64,000 nucleotides of DNA from Streptococcus macedonicus ACA-DC 198. Its GTDB lineage: Bacteria > Bacillota > Bacilli > Lactobacillales > Streptococcaceae. The stretch is from contig HE613569.1 in assembly GCA_000283635.1 (NCBI GenBank), forward strand, positions 397,501-461,500, given 5' to 3'. Positions 37,673-47,806 of the stretch are shown piece by piece. The translations under genes and the position numbers were made by a program. The notes beneath the pieces are model-generated. The model did not search any database, was not told the origin of the DNA, and saw nothing but the letters and a program-made list of their open reading frames with translations. Each line of letters begins with the position of its first letter. Positions within the stretch are counted from its first letter, which is position 1.

Positions 37673-39298
37673 ATGAATTGGTCAACAGTTTGGGAGTTAA
37701 CCAAGATTAATATCCTCTATTCTAGCCCACAGTCTGTCACGGCGGCAAAGCGAAAACAAGAACGTAAACCAAGCAAAGGTTTTTCGGCTTATAAGAGTGT
37801 GATGCGCCAGCAAATTCTCCTCAGCCTTTTGTTTGCGGTCATTTACATTTCTATGTATGCTAACATTGATTTTCGTTATTTCCCAGGGTATTTCTCTTTT
37901 TACATAGCGATTTTCTTTATCATGGCAACTCTAAATGCTTTTTCAGCCATGTATAGCATTTTTTATGAGAGCGATGATGTTCGTCTTTATGCACATTTGC
38001 CGATTAAATCGAGTGAACTTTATATGGCAAAAGTTATTTCCAGTTTTGGTATGGGCATTACATTTTTAATGCCACTTTTGTCCTTGTTTTTTATCGCTTA
38101 CTGGCAAATAGCAGGGATTGTACTAGCGATTCCGTTGACAATTATCCTCTTTTTTGTTCTGTTTGCGGCTATGATTTTGTTGGCACTTTATCTTAATAGT
38201 TTTGTGGGAAAAATCATTCTTCGAAGTCAGCACCGAAAAATCGTCTCGACTGTTCTCATGTCTATTTCAACGATTGGGGCAGTCGGTGCCATTCTTTACA
38301 TGAATGTTATCAACAGTCAGAACATGACTTATGATGATAATGTTGCCTTTGCAGACCATACTGTTTTACCATATTTTCGTGGTTTTTATGACGTGGTAAA
38401 AGCACCATTTCAATCAGCGACTGTTCTTAATTTTTGGCTACCTTTGTTAGTGTTGATGATTTTAACAGTTGGGGTTGTCAAATGGTTGATGCCAACGTAT
38501 TACAAAGAAGTTCTTTATGCTAAGCCTAAATCTAAGCCAAAACAAAAAGCATCGTCAGCATCTCAAAAAGCGTTGAAAGGTAAATTGTTGAAAACGATGA
38601 TGATTCGTCACCATATGTCAACGTTACAAAATGCAACCTTGCTGACACAAACTTATCTATTGCCTTTGATTTATGTGGTGATTTTTATCACACCGAGTGT
38701 GACAAATGGGGTTAGTTTGGCTGAAGTACCGAATGATTATTTTGGTGTGGCAATGCTTATCGGAATTGTTTTGGGAAGTTTTTGTAGCACGCCAAACTCA
38801 TTTGTTGGGGTTGGGATTTCATTAGAAAAAGAAAATCTGACGTTCTTTAAAGCTCTACCAATCAATTTTAAGGATTTTCTTGTTCAAAAATTTTTAACGC
38901 TGGTAGGACTTCAAGCACTTGTTCCAGCTATCGTTTATTTATTAGTGGGCTTGTTTGTCTTAAAAGCACCGCTAGTGTTGATCATTTTCTTTATCCTAGG
39001 ACTTCTTGCGAGTATCTTGCTTCAGGGACAACTTATGTATCACCGTGATTTTAAATTTCTTGATTTAAAATGGCAAGATGTGACCCAACTTTTTAACCGT
39101 CACGCAGGACAATGGCTGACTCTCGCTATTATCCTAATCGCCTTAGTAGTAGGTGGAAGTCTGGGGGCAGGCACATTTTTACTCGGAGTACTACTCAAAG
39201 ATGTTCTGTTGGCAAATGTTTTGTTTGCAATATTGGCTGTTTTGATAGGAATCGCTTTTCAAATAGTGATTTACCACACATTTTGGAAAAAGTTATAA
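37673..39298 (+). CDS. Large ABC transporter permease of unknown substrate
   Basis: 541-aa polytopic membrane protein with about twelve hydrophobic helices and a basic region with KPKSKPKQKASS near residue 285. It is the membrane partner of the ATPase before it. I do not recognise the substrate; the adjacent immunity-like gene may hint at peptide resistance, but streptococci also carry such pairs elsewhere. Confidence 0.8.
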   Translation: MNWSTVWELTKINILYSSPQSVTAAKRKQERKPSKGFSAYKSVMRQQILLSLLFAVIYISMYANIDFRYFPGYFSFYIAIFFIMATLNAFSAMYSIFYESDDVRLYAHLPIKSSELYMAKVISSFGMGITFLMPLLSLFFIAYWQIAGIVLAIPLTIILFFVLFAAMILLALYLNSFVGKIILRSQHRKIVSTVLMSISTIGAVGAILYMNVINSQNMTYDDNVAFADHTVLPYFRGFYDVVKAPFQSATVLNFWLPLLVLMILTVGVVKWLMPTYYKEVLYAKPKSKPKQKASSASQKALKGKLLKTMMIRHHMSTLQNATLLTQTYLLPLIYVVIFITPSVTNGVSLAEVPNDYFGVAMLIGIVLGSFCSTPNSFVGVGISLEKENLTFFKALPINFKDFLVQKFLTLVGLQALVPAIVYLLVGLFVLKAPLVLIIFFILGLLASILLQGQLMYHRDFKFLDLKWQDVTQLFNRHAGQWLTLAIILIALVVGGSLGAGTFLLGVLLKDVLLANVLFAILAVLIGIAFQIVIYHTFWKKL

Positions 39299-39356
39299 AA
39301 AACTCTCCTAAAGGGTATTGTGTTAAAAATCCCATTGATTTCGTAATAAAGCTAAT

Positions 39357-39382
39357 AAAAACAGTTCCTCGGACTGTTTTTT
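39357..39382 (+). terminator. Terminator after the ABC pair
   Basis: AAAACAGT and ACTGTTTT form an 8-bp stem, then TT. The next -10 box begins five bases further on. Confidence 0.75.
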
Positions 39383-39386
39383 AGTG

Positions 39387-39392
39387 TATAAT
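39387..39392 (+). promoter_or_regulatory. -10 box of proB, next to its start codon
   Basis: TATAAT at 39387-39392, six bases before ATG 39399. As for tsaE, transcription would begin at the start codon, so the proBA mRNA may be leaderless. The -35 region is weak. Confidence 0.5.
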
Positions 39393-39398
39393 AGGCAT

Positions 39399-40202
39399 AT
39401 GAAACGAAATTTTGAAACTGTTAATCGAATTGTTATAAAAATTGGGACAAGCTCACTTGTCATGCCAAATGGCAAAATTAATCTTGAAAAAATTGACCAA
39501 CTAGCTTTTGTTATCTCTAGCTTGATGAATAAAGGAAAAGATGTTATTTTGGTGTCATCTGGTGCCATGGGTTTTGGGCTCAATGTGTTAAATATGGACA
39601 AACGTCCGACAGAAATTGCACGTCAACAGGCGGTGTCAAGTGTTGGGCAGGTTGCTATGATGAGCCTTTATTCTCAAATCTTTTCGCATTATCAGACAGA
39701 AGTTAGTCAGCTGTTGATTACACGTGATGTTATTGAATATCCTGAAAGCTTAGAAAATTTCACTAATGCCTTTGAAATGTTATTAACAATGAGAATTGTG
39801 CCAATCGTTAACGAAAACGATGCTATTAGCGTTGATGAAATGGATCACACAACAAAATTTGGTGATAATGACCGACTTTCAGCGATTGTAGCTAAGGTAA
39901 CCAAAGCAGATTTGTTAATCATGTTATCAGATATTGACGGACTTTACGATAAAAATCCAAATATCTATGATGATGCCAAACTTCACGAACACGTTACTGA
40001 AATTACGGACGAAATCATTAAATCAGCGGGCGGTGCTGGAAGTAAATTTGGCACGGGAGGCATGCTCAGCAAGATTAAGAGTGCTCAAATGATTTTTGAC
40101 AATAACAGTCAGATGATTTTGATGAACGGTGCAAATCCGCGTGATATTTTAAAAGCTTTAGAAGGTGCTAATATTGGAACGTGGTTTTCACAAGTGAATT
40201 AA
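39399..40202 (+). CDS. proB: Glutamate 5-kinase
   Basis: 267-aa amino-acid-kinase-fold enzyme: [26 protein letters not shown] and [12 protein letters not shown]. It phosphorylates glutamate in proline synthesis. The C-terminal PUA domain of the E. coli enzyme is absent, as in other streptococci. ATG 39399 is chosen over TTG/ATG-like codons further up because the promoter -10 ends six bases before it. proA follows after 14 bases. Confidence 0.94.
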   Translation: MKRNFETVNRIVIKIGTSSLVMPNGKINLEKIDQLAFVISSLMNKGKDVILVSSGAMGFGLNVLNMDKRPTEIARQQAVSSVGQVAMMSLYSQIFSHYQTEVSQLLITRDVIEYPESLENFTNAFEMLLTMRIVPIVNENDAISVDEMDHTTKFGDNDRLSAIVAKVTKADLLIMLSDIDGLYDKNPNIYDDAKLHEHVTEITDEIIKSAGGAGSKFGTGGMLSKIKSAQMIFDNNSQMILMNGANPRDILKALEGANIGTWFSQVN

Positions 40203-40216
40203 AAGGAGGATCAAAG

Positions 40217-41467
40217 ATGGGCTATATTGATGAATTAGGCAAAAATGCTAAAGTAGCTAGCCAAAGTTTGGTAAAGCTTGGAACTGCTGAAAAAAATCAG
40301 ATTTTAGGACAAGTTGCTGATGCTTTACTTGCAGAGACAGACTATATTTTGGCTGAAAATGCACGTGATGTTGACCAAGCACAGGAAAATGGTATTTCGC
40401 CTGTTATGGTTGACCGTTTGCGTCTAGATGCTAAGCGTATTGAGGGGATTGTTGAGGGCGTCCGTCAAGTTGCGGATTTGCAAGACCCGATTGGTCAGGT
40501 TGTCCGTGGTTATACCAATCTTGATGGCTTGAAAATCGTTCAAAAACGTGTACCACTTGGCGTGATTGCTATGATTTTTGAAAGCCGTCCAAATGTATCT
40601 GTTGATGCTTTCAGCCTTGCTTTTAAAACAAGTAATGCTATTATTTTGCGTGGTGGTCGCGATGCCATTCATTCTAATACAGCCCTTGTGACGGTTATCC
40701 GAAAAGCTCTTACTAAAGCAGGTGTAAATGAAAACGTCGTTCAGCTTGTTGAGGATACTAGCCATTCCGTTGCTGAAGAATTAATGCAAGCTGTTGATTA
40801 TGTTGATGTTCTTATTCCACGTGGTGGAGCTCGTTTAATTCAAACGGTCAAAGAAAAATCAAAAGTTCCTGTTATTGAAACAGGTGTCGGAAATGTTCAT
40901 ATTTACGTTGATGATTCGGCTGACCTTGATATGGCAACGAAGATTGTGATTAATGCTAAAACGCAACGTCCAAGTGTTTGTAATGCTGCAGAAAGCTTGC
41001 TTGTTCACAAAGCGGTAGCAAAAATATTCTTACCACAGTTAGAAGAAGCAATCGCAAAAGTTCATGCTGTTGAATTTCGTGCAGATGATAAAGCGCTAGC
41101 TATTTTCAAAAATGCAGTAGCAGCCACAGATGAGGATTACGGTACAGAATTTTCAGATTATGTCATGTCTGTCAAAGTGGTTGACTCTGTTGATGACGCT
41201 ATTGATTGGGTGAATCGTTACACGACTCATCATTCAGAAGCTATTATCACCAAAGACCTTGAACACGCTGAACGTTTCCAAGATGAAGTGGATGCGGCTG
41301 CGGTTTATGTCAATGCCTCAACACGCTTCACAGACGGTTTTGTCTTTGGATTGGGTGCAGAAATTGGCATTTCAACACAAAAAATGCATGCGCGTGGTCC
41401 AATGGGCTTGGAAGCTTTGACAAGTACAAAATTTTACATTAATGGTAAAGGACAAATTCGAGAATAA
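40217..41467 (+). CDS. proA: Glutamate-5-semialdehyde dehydrogenase (gamma-glutamyl phosphate reductase)
   Basis: 416-aa aldehyde-dehydrogenase-fold enzyme acting after Pro[24 protein letters not shown], the catalytic Cys in [13 protein letters not shown], and [23 protein letters not shown] 40217 has AAAAGGAGGA (40201-40210) six bases before it. Length normal. Confidence 0.95.
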   Translation: MGYIDELGKNAKVASQSLVKLGTAEKNQILGQVADALLAETDYILAENARDVDQAQENGISPVMVDRLRLDAKRIEGIVEGVRQVADLQDPIGQVVRGYTNLDGLKIVQKRVPLGVIAMIFESRPNVSVDAFSLAFKTSNAIILRGGRDAIHSNTALVTVIRKALTKAGVNENVVQLVEDTSHSVAEELMQAVDYVDVLIPRGGARLIQTVKEKSKVPVIETGVGNVHIYVDDSADLDMATKIVINAKTQRPSVCNAAESLLVHKAVAKIFLPQLEEAIAKVHAVEFRADDKALAIFKNAVAATDEDYGTEFSDYVMSVKVVDSVDDAIDWVNRYTTHHSEAIITKDLEHAERFQDEVDAAAVYVNASTRFTDGFVFGLGAEIGISTQKMHARGPMGLEALTSTKFYINGKGQIRE

Positions 41468-41527
41468 TTGATTTTTGCTTACTGCTTGTCCTTATACAGA
41501 TGGTAGCCTTTACAATAAAAAATATTA

Positions 41528-41560
41528 CCAAAAGCTTGATATTATCAGCTTTTGGTTTTT
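41528..41560 (+). terminator. Terminator of proBA
   Basis: CCAAAAGCTTGATA and TATCAGCTTTTGG pair, followed by six T residues. Confidence 0.85.
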
Positions 41561-41601
41561 GTATTTCTGGTGGAGGTTTTAAGGAAGAATCTTATGATTT
41601 A

Positions 41602-41610
41602 TGATATAAT
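41602..41610 (+). promoter_or_regulatory. Extended -10 element of rsmH, next to its start codon
   Basis: TGATATAAT (TG-n-TATAAT) ends at 41610, seven bases before ATG 41618. No recognisable -35. A leaderless transcript is likely for the conserved MTTDFHH start. An alternative ATG 41594 has AAGGAAG seven bases upstream, but it would sit on the promoter itself. Confidence 0.5.
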
Positions 41611-41617
41611 GAAAAGT

Positions 41618-42568
41618 ATGACAACAGATTTTCATCATATTACAGTGCTTCTACATGAAACCGTTGATATGCTTGATATCAAGCCTGATGGTGTCTATGT
41701 AGATGCAACGCTTGGTGGGGCAGGGCACAGTGAGTACCTGCTTTCTAAGCTTGGACCGACTGGTCATCTTTACGCGTTTGACCAAGACCAGACGGCTATT
41801 GATAATGCACAAATTCGTTTAAAAGACTATATTGAAAAAGGACAAGTCACTTTTATCAAGGATAATTTCAGAAACCTAGCTTCCAATTTGGCGTCTCATG
41901 GTGTGACTGAAATTGATGGTATTTTGTATGACCTTGGGGTGTCAAGCCCACAATTGGATGAGCGTGAGCGTGGCTTTTCGTATAAAAAAGACGCGCCTTT
42001 AGACATGCGTATGAACCGTGACCAAGACTTGTCAGCTTATGATGTGGTTAACACTTATGATTATCATGACTTGGTTCGTATTTTTTTCAAGTATGGCGAG
42101 GACAAGTTCTCAAAACAAATTGCACGTAAAATTGAGCAGGCGCGAAAAGTTAAGTCGATTGAGACAACGACAGAATTAGCAGAAATCATTAAATCTGCTA
42201 AGCCTGCTAAGGAACTCAAGAAAAAAGGACATCCTGCGAAGCAGATTTTCCAAGCCATTCGTATTGAAGTCAATGATGAACTCGGTGCGGCAGATGAGTC
42301 TATCCAACAAGCTATTGAGTTATTGGCAGTTGATGGGCGCATTTCAGTGATTACTTTCCATTCTTTGGAAGACCGTTTGACAAAACAGTTATTCAAAGAA
42401 GCTTCTACCGTAGATGTGCCGAAAGGGTTGCCTTTTATTCCTGAGGATATGCAACCTAAGCTTGCTTTGGTTAATCGAAAACCTATTTTGCCAAGCGAAG
42501 AAGAGTTAGAAGTCAATAATCGTTCTCACTCAGCCAAGCTCCGTGTGGCTAGAAAGGTTTGTAAATAA
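41618..42568 (+). CDS. rsmH: 16S rRNA (cytosine-1402-N4)-methyltransferase RsmH
   Basis: 316-aa methyltransferase (MraW): [47 protein letters not shown], and [12 protein letters not shown]. Length normal from ATG 41618. First gene of the rsmH-ftsL-pbp2X-mraY division cluster; ftsL starts two bases after its stop. Confidence 0.95.
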   Translation: MTTDFHHITVLLHETVDMLDIKPDGVYVDATLGGAGHSEYLLSKLGPTGHLYAFDQDQTAIDNAQIRLKDYIEKGQVTFIKDNFRNLASNLASHGVTEIDGILYDLGVSSPQLDERERGFSYKKDAPLDMRMNRDQDLSAYDVVNTYDYHDLVRIFFKYGEDKFSKQIARKIEQARKVKSIETTTELAEIIKSAKPAKELKKKGHPAKQIFQAIRIEVNDELGAADESIQQAIELLAVDGRISVITFHSLEDRLTKQLFKEASTVDVPKGLPFIPEDMQPKLALVNRKPILPSEEELEVNNRSHSAKLRVARKVCK

Positions 42569-42570
42569 TT

Positions 42571-42894
42571 ATGACAGATAAACATCGTAACGAAGCTATT
42601 TCTAATGCGCTTAAAAGACGGATTAGAAAATTTTCGAGAATTGAAAAAGTTTTTTATGGTTCTATCATTTTGACGGCTATTATCATGGCTGTTAGTATTA
42701 TTTACCTACAGAGCCGTAATCTACAAGTGCAACAAGAAATCACAAATCTTAATAGTCAGATAAGTGATATGCAGACAGATTATGATAATGCTAAACAAGA
42801 GGTTAACGAATTAACAAGTCGTGACCGTATTGAACAAATAGCAGGAAATGCAGGCTTGACTAGCCAACAGGATAATATTAAACAGGTGGAGTAA
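42571..42894 (+). CDS. ftsL: Cell-division protein FtsL
   Basis: 107-aa bitopic protein: basic N-terminus, one membrane helix (residues ~29-49), and an extracellular leucine-zipper-like coiled coil. It joins FtsB and DivIC in the divisome and activates septal synthesis. Identified by size, shape and position between rsmH and pbp2X. Confidence 0.9.
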   Translation: MTDKHRNEAISNALKRRIRKFSRIEKVFYGSIILTAIIMAVSIIYLQSRNLQVQQEITNLNSQISDMQTDYDNAKQEVNELTSRDRIEQIAGNAGLTSQQDNIKQVE

Positions 42895-42903
42895 AAATAG
42901 TCT

Positions 42904-45168
42904 ATGAAGAAATTAATGAACCGTTTTTTAGACTATGTGGTAAAGGATAGACGAACGCCCAACAAAAACCGTGAGCGCGTTGGTCAGAATTTGATGATTC
43001 TGGCGGTCTTCCTTTTCTTTGTGTTTGTTATCAATTTTGCCATTATTATTGGGACAGATACAAAGTTCGGACACAATTTGTCAACAGAAGCGTCAGAAGT
43101 TTATCAACAGACAGTAACCGTTCAGGCTAAACGTGGTACGATTTATGACCGTAATGGTGTTGCTCTTGCGGAGGATTCAACAACTTACAGTATCTATGCC
43201 ATTATTTCAACATCTTATGTTTCATCAACAGGTGAAAAGCTTTATGTCAAAAAATCTCAGTATGAGAAAGTGGCAGAGATTTTAAATGAACAGCTTGGAA
43301 TTGACAAGGATGAAGTGCTGAGTCAGCTAAAACAAGATGGGCTTTTCCAAGTTTCTTTCGGAAGTTCAGGTTCTGGGCTGTCATACAGTACAAAATCAGC
43401 TATTGAAACGGCTATGGACAAAGCTGGCATTAAAGGAATTGGTTTCACTTCAACGCCTGGGCGTATGTATCCAAATAGTATTTTTGCTTCACAATTCCTT
43501 GGTTTGACACAATTAAAAGAAAATAAAGATGGCACATCAAGTATTGTAGGAACATCAGGTCTTGAAGCATCTTTAGATGATATTTTGTCAGGTACAGATG
43601 GTAAAGTGACTTATCAAAAAGATAAAAATGGTAATCTGTTACTTGGTACTGAAACAACGGTTAAACAAGCTGTCGATGGGAAAGACGTTTACACAACACT
43701 TTCTGAACCATTGCAATCTTACTTGGAGTCTCAAATGGATATCTTCCAAAATGAAACCCAAGGAACGTATGCTAGTGCCACAGTTGTTAATGCAAAAACC
43801 GGTGAAATTTTAGCAACGACACAACGTCCAACTTACAATGCGCAAACCTTGGATGGATATAGTGAGGATAATCTAAAAACTTGGAACACCTTACTCTATC
43901 AAAACTATTATGAACCAGGGTCAACCATGAAAGTCATGACCCTTGCTTCAGCAATTGATGACGGTGTTTTCAATCCTAATGAGGTTATTTCAACAATCAA
44001 TGGAATTACGGTTGCTGATACAACAATCAATGACTGGAACGTCAACGAAGGAATGACTTCGGTTCAGCACCTGACTTACGCGCAAGGTTTTGCTTGGTCA
44101 AGTAACGTTGCTATGACTAGCCTTGAACAAAAAATGGGGAAAGACAAGTGGCTCACTTATCTTTCGCGTTTCAAATTTGGTTATCCAACACGTTTTGGTA
44201 TGCTAAATGAGGACAGTGGTTTGTTACCTTCTGATAATGAAGTAACAGTAGCCATGAGCTCATTTGGTCAAGGGATTGGTGTTACACAAGTGCAAATGTT
44301 GCGTGCTTTTACAGCTATCTCTAATGGTGGTGTTATGCTAGCGCCGCAATTCATTAGTCAGATTTACGATCCAAATACGAATTCGGCACGTGTAGCGACA
44401 TCAGAAGTTGTTGGTAATCCTGTTTCAGAAGATGCTGCTGACCAAACACTTGATTACATGGTAACTGTTGGTACTGATTCACAATATGGTACCTTGTATA
44501 ACAGCACAACAGGCCAACCATATATCCAAGTTGGTGACTATTCCGTCGCTGTGAAATCTGGTACTGCCCAAATTGCTGCTTCGGCCGAAGACGGTGGTGG
44601 GTACTTAACTGGAGATAATGATTACATTTACTCAGTTGTTGCGATTGTGCCATCAGATGACCCAGAATTTATCATGTATGTAACGCTTCAACAACCATCT
44701 GAACAATTCAGAGCTATGTATTGGCAAGATATTGTCAATCCAGTGCTTGAAAGGGCGATGATGATTAAAGATACCTTGACTAGTACAGCGGTAACGGGAA
44801 CTGATACAGAAACCGAATATACACTAAAAGATTATATCGGTGAAAGCCCAGGAGATACAGCTCAAGAACTTCGTGATAACCTTGTACAACCAGTTGTTGT
44901 TGGTTCAGGTAGCAAGATTAAGAAAATGTCTAAAAAAGTCGGAAGCAACCTTTCTGCTAATGAGCAAATCTTGCTTTGGACAGGTGATCTTGAAACAGTG
45001 CCAGATATGTATGGTTGGACGAAAGAAAATGTTGAAAAATTTGCTAAATGGACTGGAATTAAGATAACCTTTAAGGGTTCCGATTCGGGAACAGTCACGA
45101 AACAAAGTGTCGAATCTGAAACAGATATCGACGGTGTAAAAAAAATTACAATTACTCTAGGAGAATAA
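42904..45168 (+). CDS. pbp2X: Penicillin-binding protein 2X
   Basis: 754-aa class B PBP, the septal transpeptidase. One membrane helix (~residues 27-48), a dimerisation region, then the transpeptidase with active-site SxxK (GSTMK), SxN (WSSNV) and KSG (VKSGTAQ), and two C-terminal PASTA domains. Main target of beta-lactam resistance. No unusual substitution is visible next to the three catalytic motifs. Confidence 0.95.
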   Translation: MKKLMNRFLDYVVKDRRTPNKNRERVGQNLMILAVFLFFVFVINFAIIIGTDTKFGHNLSTEASEVYQQTVTVQAKRGTIYDRNGVALAEDSTTYSIYAIISTSYVSSTGEKLYVKKSQYEKVAEILNEQLGIDKDEVLSQLKQDGLFQVSFGSSGSGLSYSTKSAIETAMDKAGIKGIGFTSTPGRMYPNSIFASQFLGLTQLKENKDGTSSIVGTSGLEASLDDILSGTDGKVTYQKDKNGNLLLGTETTVKQAVDGKDVYTTLSEPLQSYLESQMDIFQNETQGTYASATVVNAKTGEILATTQRPTYNAQTLDGYSEDNLKTWNTLLYQNYYEPGSTMKVMTLASAIDDGVFNPNEVISTINGITVADTTINDWNVNEGMTSVQHLTYAQGFAWSSNVAMTSLEQKMGKDKWLTYLSRFKFGYPTRFGMLNEDSGLLPSDNEVTVAMSSFGQGIGVTQVQMLRAFTAISNGGVMLAPQFISQIYDPNTNSARVATSEVVGNPVSEDAADQTLDYMVTVGTDSQYGTLYNSTTGQPYIQVGDYSVAVKSGTAQIAASAEDGGGYLTGDNDYIYSVVAIVPSDDPEFIMYVTLQQPSEQFRAMYWQDIVNPVLERAMMIKDTLTSTAVTGTDTETEYTLKDYIGESPGDTAQELRDNLVQPVVVGSGSKIKKMSKKVGSNLSANEQILLWTGDLETVPDMYGWTKENVEKFAKWTGIKITFKGSDSGTVTKQSVESETDIDGVKKITITLGE

Positions 45169-45174
45169 ACTAAG

Positions 45175-46188
45175 ATGTTTTTAAGTTTAATCGCAGGTAT
45201 TGTCGCTTTTGTGTTGACAGTATTTGCCATGCCCCACTTTATCCGTATTTACCAAATCAAGAAAATCGGTGGGCAACAAATGCACGAGGATGTCAAACAA
45301 CATTTGGCTAAAGCTGGTACTCCAACCATGGGAGGAGCAGTTTTTCTAACAGTTGGAATCCTTGTTAGCCTCATTTTTAGCTTGTTTGTCGAAAAGCAAA
45401 ACGGTGCTTCAATGGGAGCAACGGCAGGCATTCTTTTGGTGGTTCTCATTTATGGGATTATTGGTTTTCTTGATGATTTTTTGAAAATCTTTAAACAAAT
45501 TAATGAAGGCTTGACACCTTGGCAAAAAATGAGCTTGCAAATTATTGGTGGCTTGATTTTCTACTTCATTCATGTCCGTCCAAGCGGAACAAATGATTTA
45601 AATGTCTTTGGTTTTGACCTTCATCTTGGTATTCTTTACGTTTTCTTTGTTCTTTTCTGGGTTGTTGGTTTTTCAAACGCCGTTAATTTGACAGACGGTA
45701 TTGATGGTTTGGCTTCTATTTCAGTTGCTATCAGCTTGGTTGCCTATGGAATCATCGCCTTTGCTCAACGACAATTTGATGTCTTGTTGATTATCGTGAC
45801 AATGATTGGTGCTTTGTTTGGCTTCTTTGTCTTTAACCATAAACCTGCCAAAGTCTTTATGGGTGATGTGGGAAGTCTGGCTTTAGGAGCAATGCTTGCA
45901 GCAATTTCTATTGCACTTCGCCAAGAATGGACTTTGTTAATCATTGGTATCGTTTATGTCTTTGAAACAAGTTCAGTCATGCTTCAAGTGTCATATTTCA
46001 AATACACGAAGAAAAAATATGGTGAAGGGCGTCGTATTTTTCGCATGACACCATTCCATCATCATTTGGAACTTGGTGGTTTGACAGGGAAATCAGAAAA
46101 ATGGTCAGAACGGAAAGTTGATGCTTTCTTGTGGAGTGTTGGCGCTATTGCCAGTATTTTGACCTTGATTGCACTTTACGTATTTTAA
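45175..46188 (+). CDS. mraY: Phospho-N-acetylmuramoyl-pentapeptide transferase MraY
   Basis: 337-aa polytopic enzyme making lipid I from UDP-MurNAc-pentapeptide and undecaprenyl phosphate. Seen: [24 protein letters not shown] and the [16 protein letters not shown] loop (here [17 protein letters not shown]). Its stop TAA 46186-46188 lies within the target duplication of an IS element, so its 3' flank has been replaced. Confidence 0.96.
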   Translation: MFLSLIAGIVAFVLTVFAMPHFIRIYQIKKIGGQQMHEDVKQHLAKAGTPTMGGAVFLTVGILVSLIFSLFVEKQNGASMGATAGILLVVLIYGIIGFLDDFLKIFKQINEGLTPWQKMSLQIIGGLIFYFIHVRPSGTNDLNVFGFDLHLGILYVFFVLFWVVGFSNAVNLTDGIDGLASISVAISLVAYGIIAFAQRQFDVLLIIVTMIGALFGFFVFNHKPAKVFMGDVGSLALGAMLAAISIALRQEWTLLIIGIVYVFETSSVMLQVSYFKYTKKKYGEGRRIFRMTPFHHHLELGGLTGKSEKWSERKVDAFLWSVGAIASILTLIALYVF

Positions 46189-46191
46189 TAA

Positions 46192-47601
46192 GACTCATTG
46201 TCAACTGTAGTGGGTGACTTATAGCTAAGCACGAGAGGAGACGAAATGCGTCTTCTCTTTTTGCATGTTTAAAGCGATAAAGATACGTTTTTTAAAGTTG
46301 TCAAAGTTCCTGAATCCAAAGGCATTACGCTTGATGTCTTTGATGAGTTTGTTGGTTGCCTCCAGTTTGGCGTTAGAATAAGGAAGCTCAATAGCGTTTA
46401 TGACGTGTTGCTTGTGGTGAAGGATAGTTCTCAGAGCTGTTTTAAAGGTTTGATTGAGATGTGGTAAGGCTTCTTCAATCAAGTCAAAGAAGTAGTCAGC
46501 GTTTTTCTCTTGCAGGTGGAACAGTAGGAGCTGGTAGAGGTCATAATACCCTTTCAACTCAGGGACAAGGTGGAATATCTCGGTCAAACATTCTTTTGGT
46601 GTGAGCGTTTCTCCAAAAGTCCTTGAACGAAAGCTGTTTAGAGAGAGTTTACGACTGTCTTTCAGCACGGATTTCCAGTAGTATTTGAGGGCACGATATT
46701 CTAAAGATTTCTTGTCGAACTGTTTCATAAGTTGAATACGTGTGTGATTAAGAGCACGGCTCATGTGTTGAACAATGTGGAAACGGTCAATAACAATCTT
46801 AGCTTTGGGAAAGAGCTTAGGAATCATCGGGATGTAGCTGCCAGACATATCAACGGTAACGACTTTCACGCTGTTCCTAGCCTCTTTAGAATACCTGAAG
46901 AAATGATTGCGAATGGTTGTTTGTGTCCGATTCTCAAGGATGGTGATGATTTTCTTGGTCTCAAAATCCTGTGCAATGAAGGCAAGCTTTCCTTTTTGAT
47001 ACGAAAACTCATCGATGGAGAGGATTTCAGGCAGACGAGAGAAGTCCTCTTTGAAAGTGAATTCCCTGAGTTTTCGGTGTACGGTAGAGGTTGAAATCGC
47101 TAAATCCTGAGCAATGTGTGTTAAGGCTTGACGATTGACCAAGGCTTGCGCGACCTTCTGTCTGAGAGGTTCAGAGATTTGACAGTTTTTCTGTACCAAG
47201 CTGGTTTCAGAGACGGTTACCTTACGACAATTCTTGCATTGAAAACGCCGTTTCTTGAGCCTAATAAGACTGGGGAAGCCAGCCACCTCAAGAAATGGTA
47301 TTTTCGATGGCTTTTGGAAGTCATATTTTATCTGTTTTCCCTGACAGTGATTACAGTTTCCAGGAGCGTAGTCCAGTGTAGCTATCATCTCAATGTGTGT
47401 CTTGTGTTTCAAAACTTTGTTCAACGTGATATTTTTGTCTTTAATTCCAATCAATTGTGTAGTATGATAGAGTTGTTCCATATGATGCTTTCTAATGTGA
47501 GTTTGGTCGCTTTTCATTATAAGTCATATGGGACTTTTTGTGTATATTCAAAAAGCCCTATAATTCCACAGTGGAGTTACCCACTACAGAAATTATAGAG
47601 C
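46192..47601 (-). mobile_element. ISL3-family insertion sequence, complete
   Basis: About 1410 bases with one transposase. The ends share CTGTAGTGGGT and ACT (left 46205-46219; right, complementary, 47575-47589) within imperfect terminal repeats. TTTTAATAA is found on both sides (46183-46191 and 47602-47610), consistent with an 8-9 base target duplication. The insertion lies exactly at the mraY stop codon and separates mraY from its terminator at 47614. Confidence 0.85.
46225..47517 (-). CDS. ISL3-family transposase
   Basis: 430-aa transposase: N-terminal zinc-binding region (CNHCQ, CKNC), HTH (LAISTSTVHRKL), and the DDE domain with SIDEFSYQKGKLAFI, VTVDMSGSYIP and VIDRFHIVQHMSRALN. Length and frame are intact, so it may be active. 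It is IS1193/IS1167-like by recollection. Confidence 0.9.
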   Translation of the reverse strand: MKSDQTHIRKHHMEQLYHTTQLIGIKDKNITLNKVLKHKTHIEMIATLDYAPGNCNHCQGKQIKYDFQKPSKIPFLEVAGFPSLIRLKKRRFQCKNCRKVTVSETSLVQKNCQISEPLRQKVAQALVNRQALTHIAQDLAISTSTVHRKLREFTFKEDFSRLPEILSIDEFSYQKGKLAFIAQDFETKKIITILENRTQTTIRNHFFRYSKEARNSVKVVTVDMSGSYIPMIPKLFPKAKIVIDRFHIVQHMSRALNHTRIQLMKQFDKKSLEYRALKYYWKSVLKDSRKLSLNSFRSRTFGETLTPKECLTEIFHLVPELKGYYDLYQLLLFHLQEKNADYFFDLIEEALPHLNQTFKTALRTILHHKQHVINAIELPYSNAKLEATNKLIKDIKRNAFGFRNFDNFKKRIFIALNMQKEKTHFVSSRA

Positions 47602-47613
47602 TTTTAATAAATG

Positions 47614-47641
47614 AACGAGTTGGTTTTTCCAGCTCGTTTTT
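47614..47641 (+). terminator. Terminator formerly of the division cluster, now cut off by the IS
   Basis: AACGAG-TTGG and CCA-GCTCGTT pair around TTTTT, followed by T residues. It starts three bases after the right-hand target duplication. Confidence 0.75.
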
Positions 47642-47806
47642 GATTCTAAATCGCAGTGTACTTTGCTTTAATCACCCTTTTAATGATATAATAAAAAGGA
47701 ATGAAAAAATTCGCCTAGTCGATTTTAGCTAGGGATTAAATGATAAGTAAATAATATAGAGAAATTCTCAAGTGAAACTTGATGAGATAAGAAATTGAGG
47801 TAAAAC

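Noticed and set aside
46732..47598. Plus-strand ORFs across the IS element
   Set aside because: Antisense frames of the transposase without start signals.
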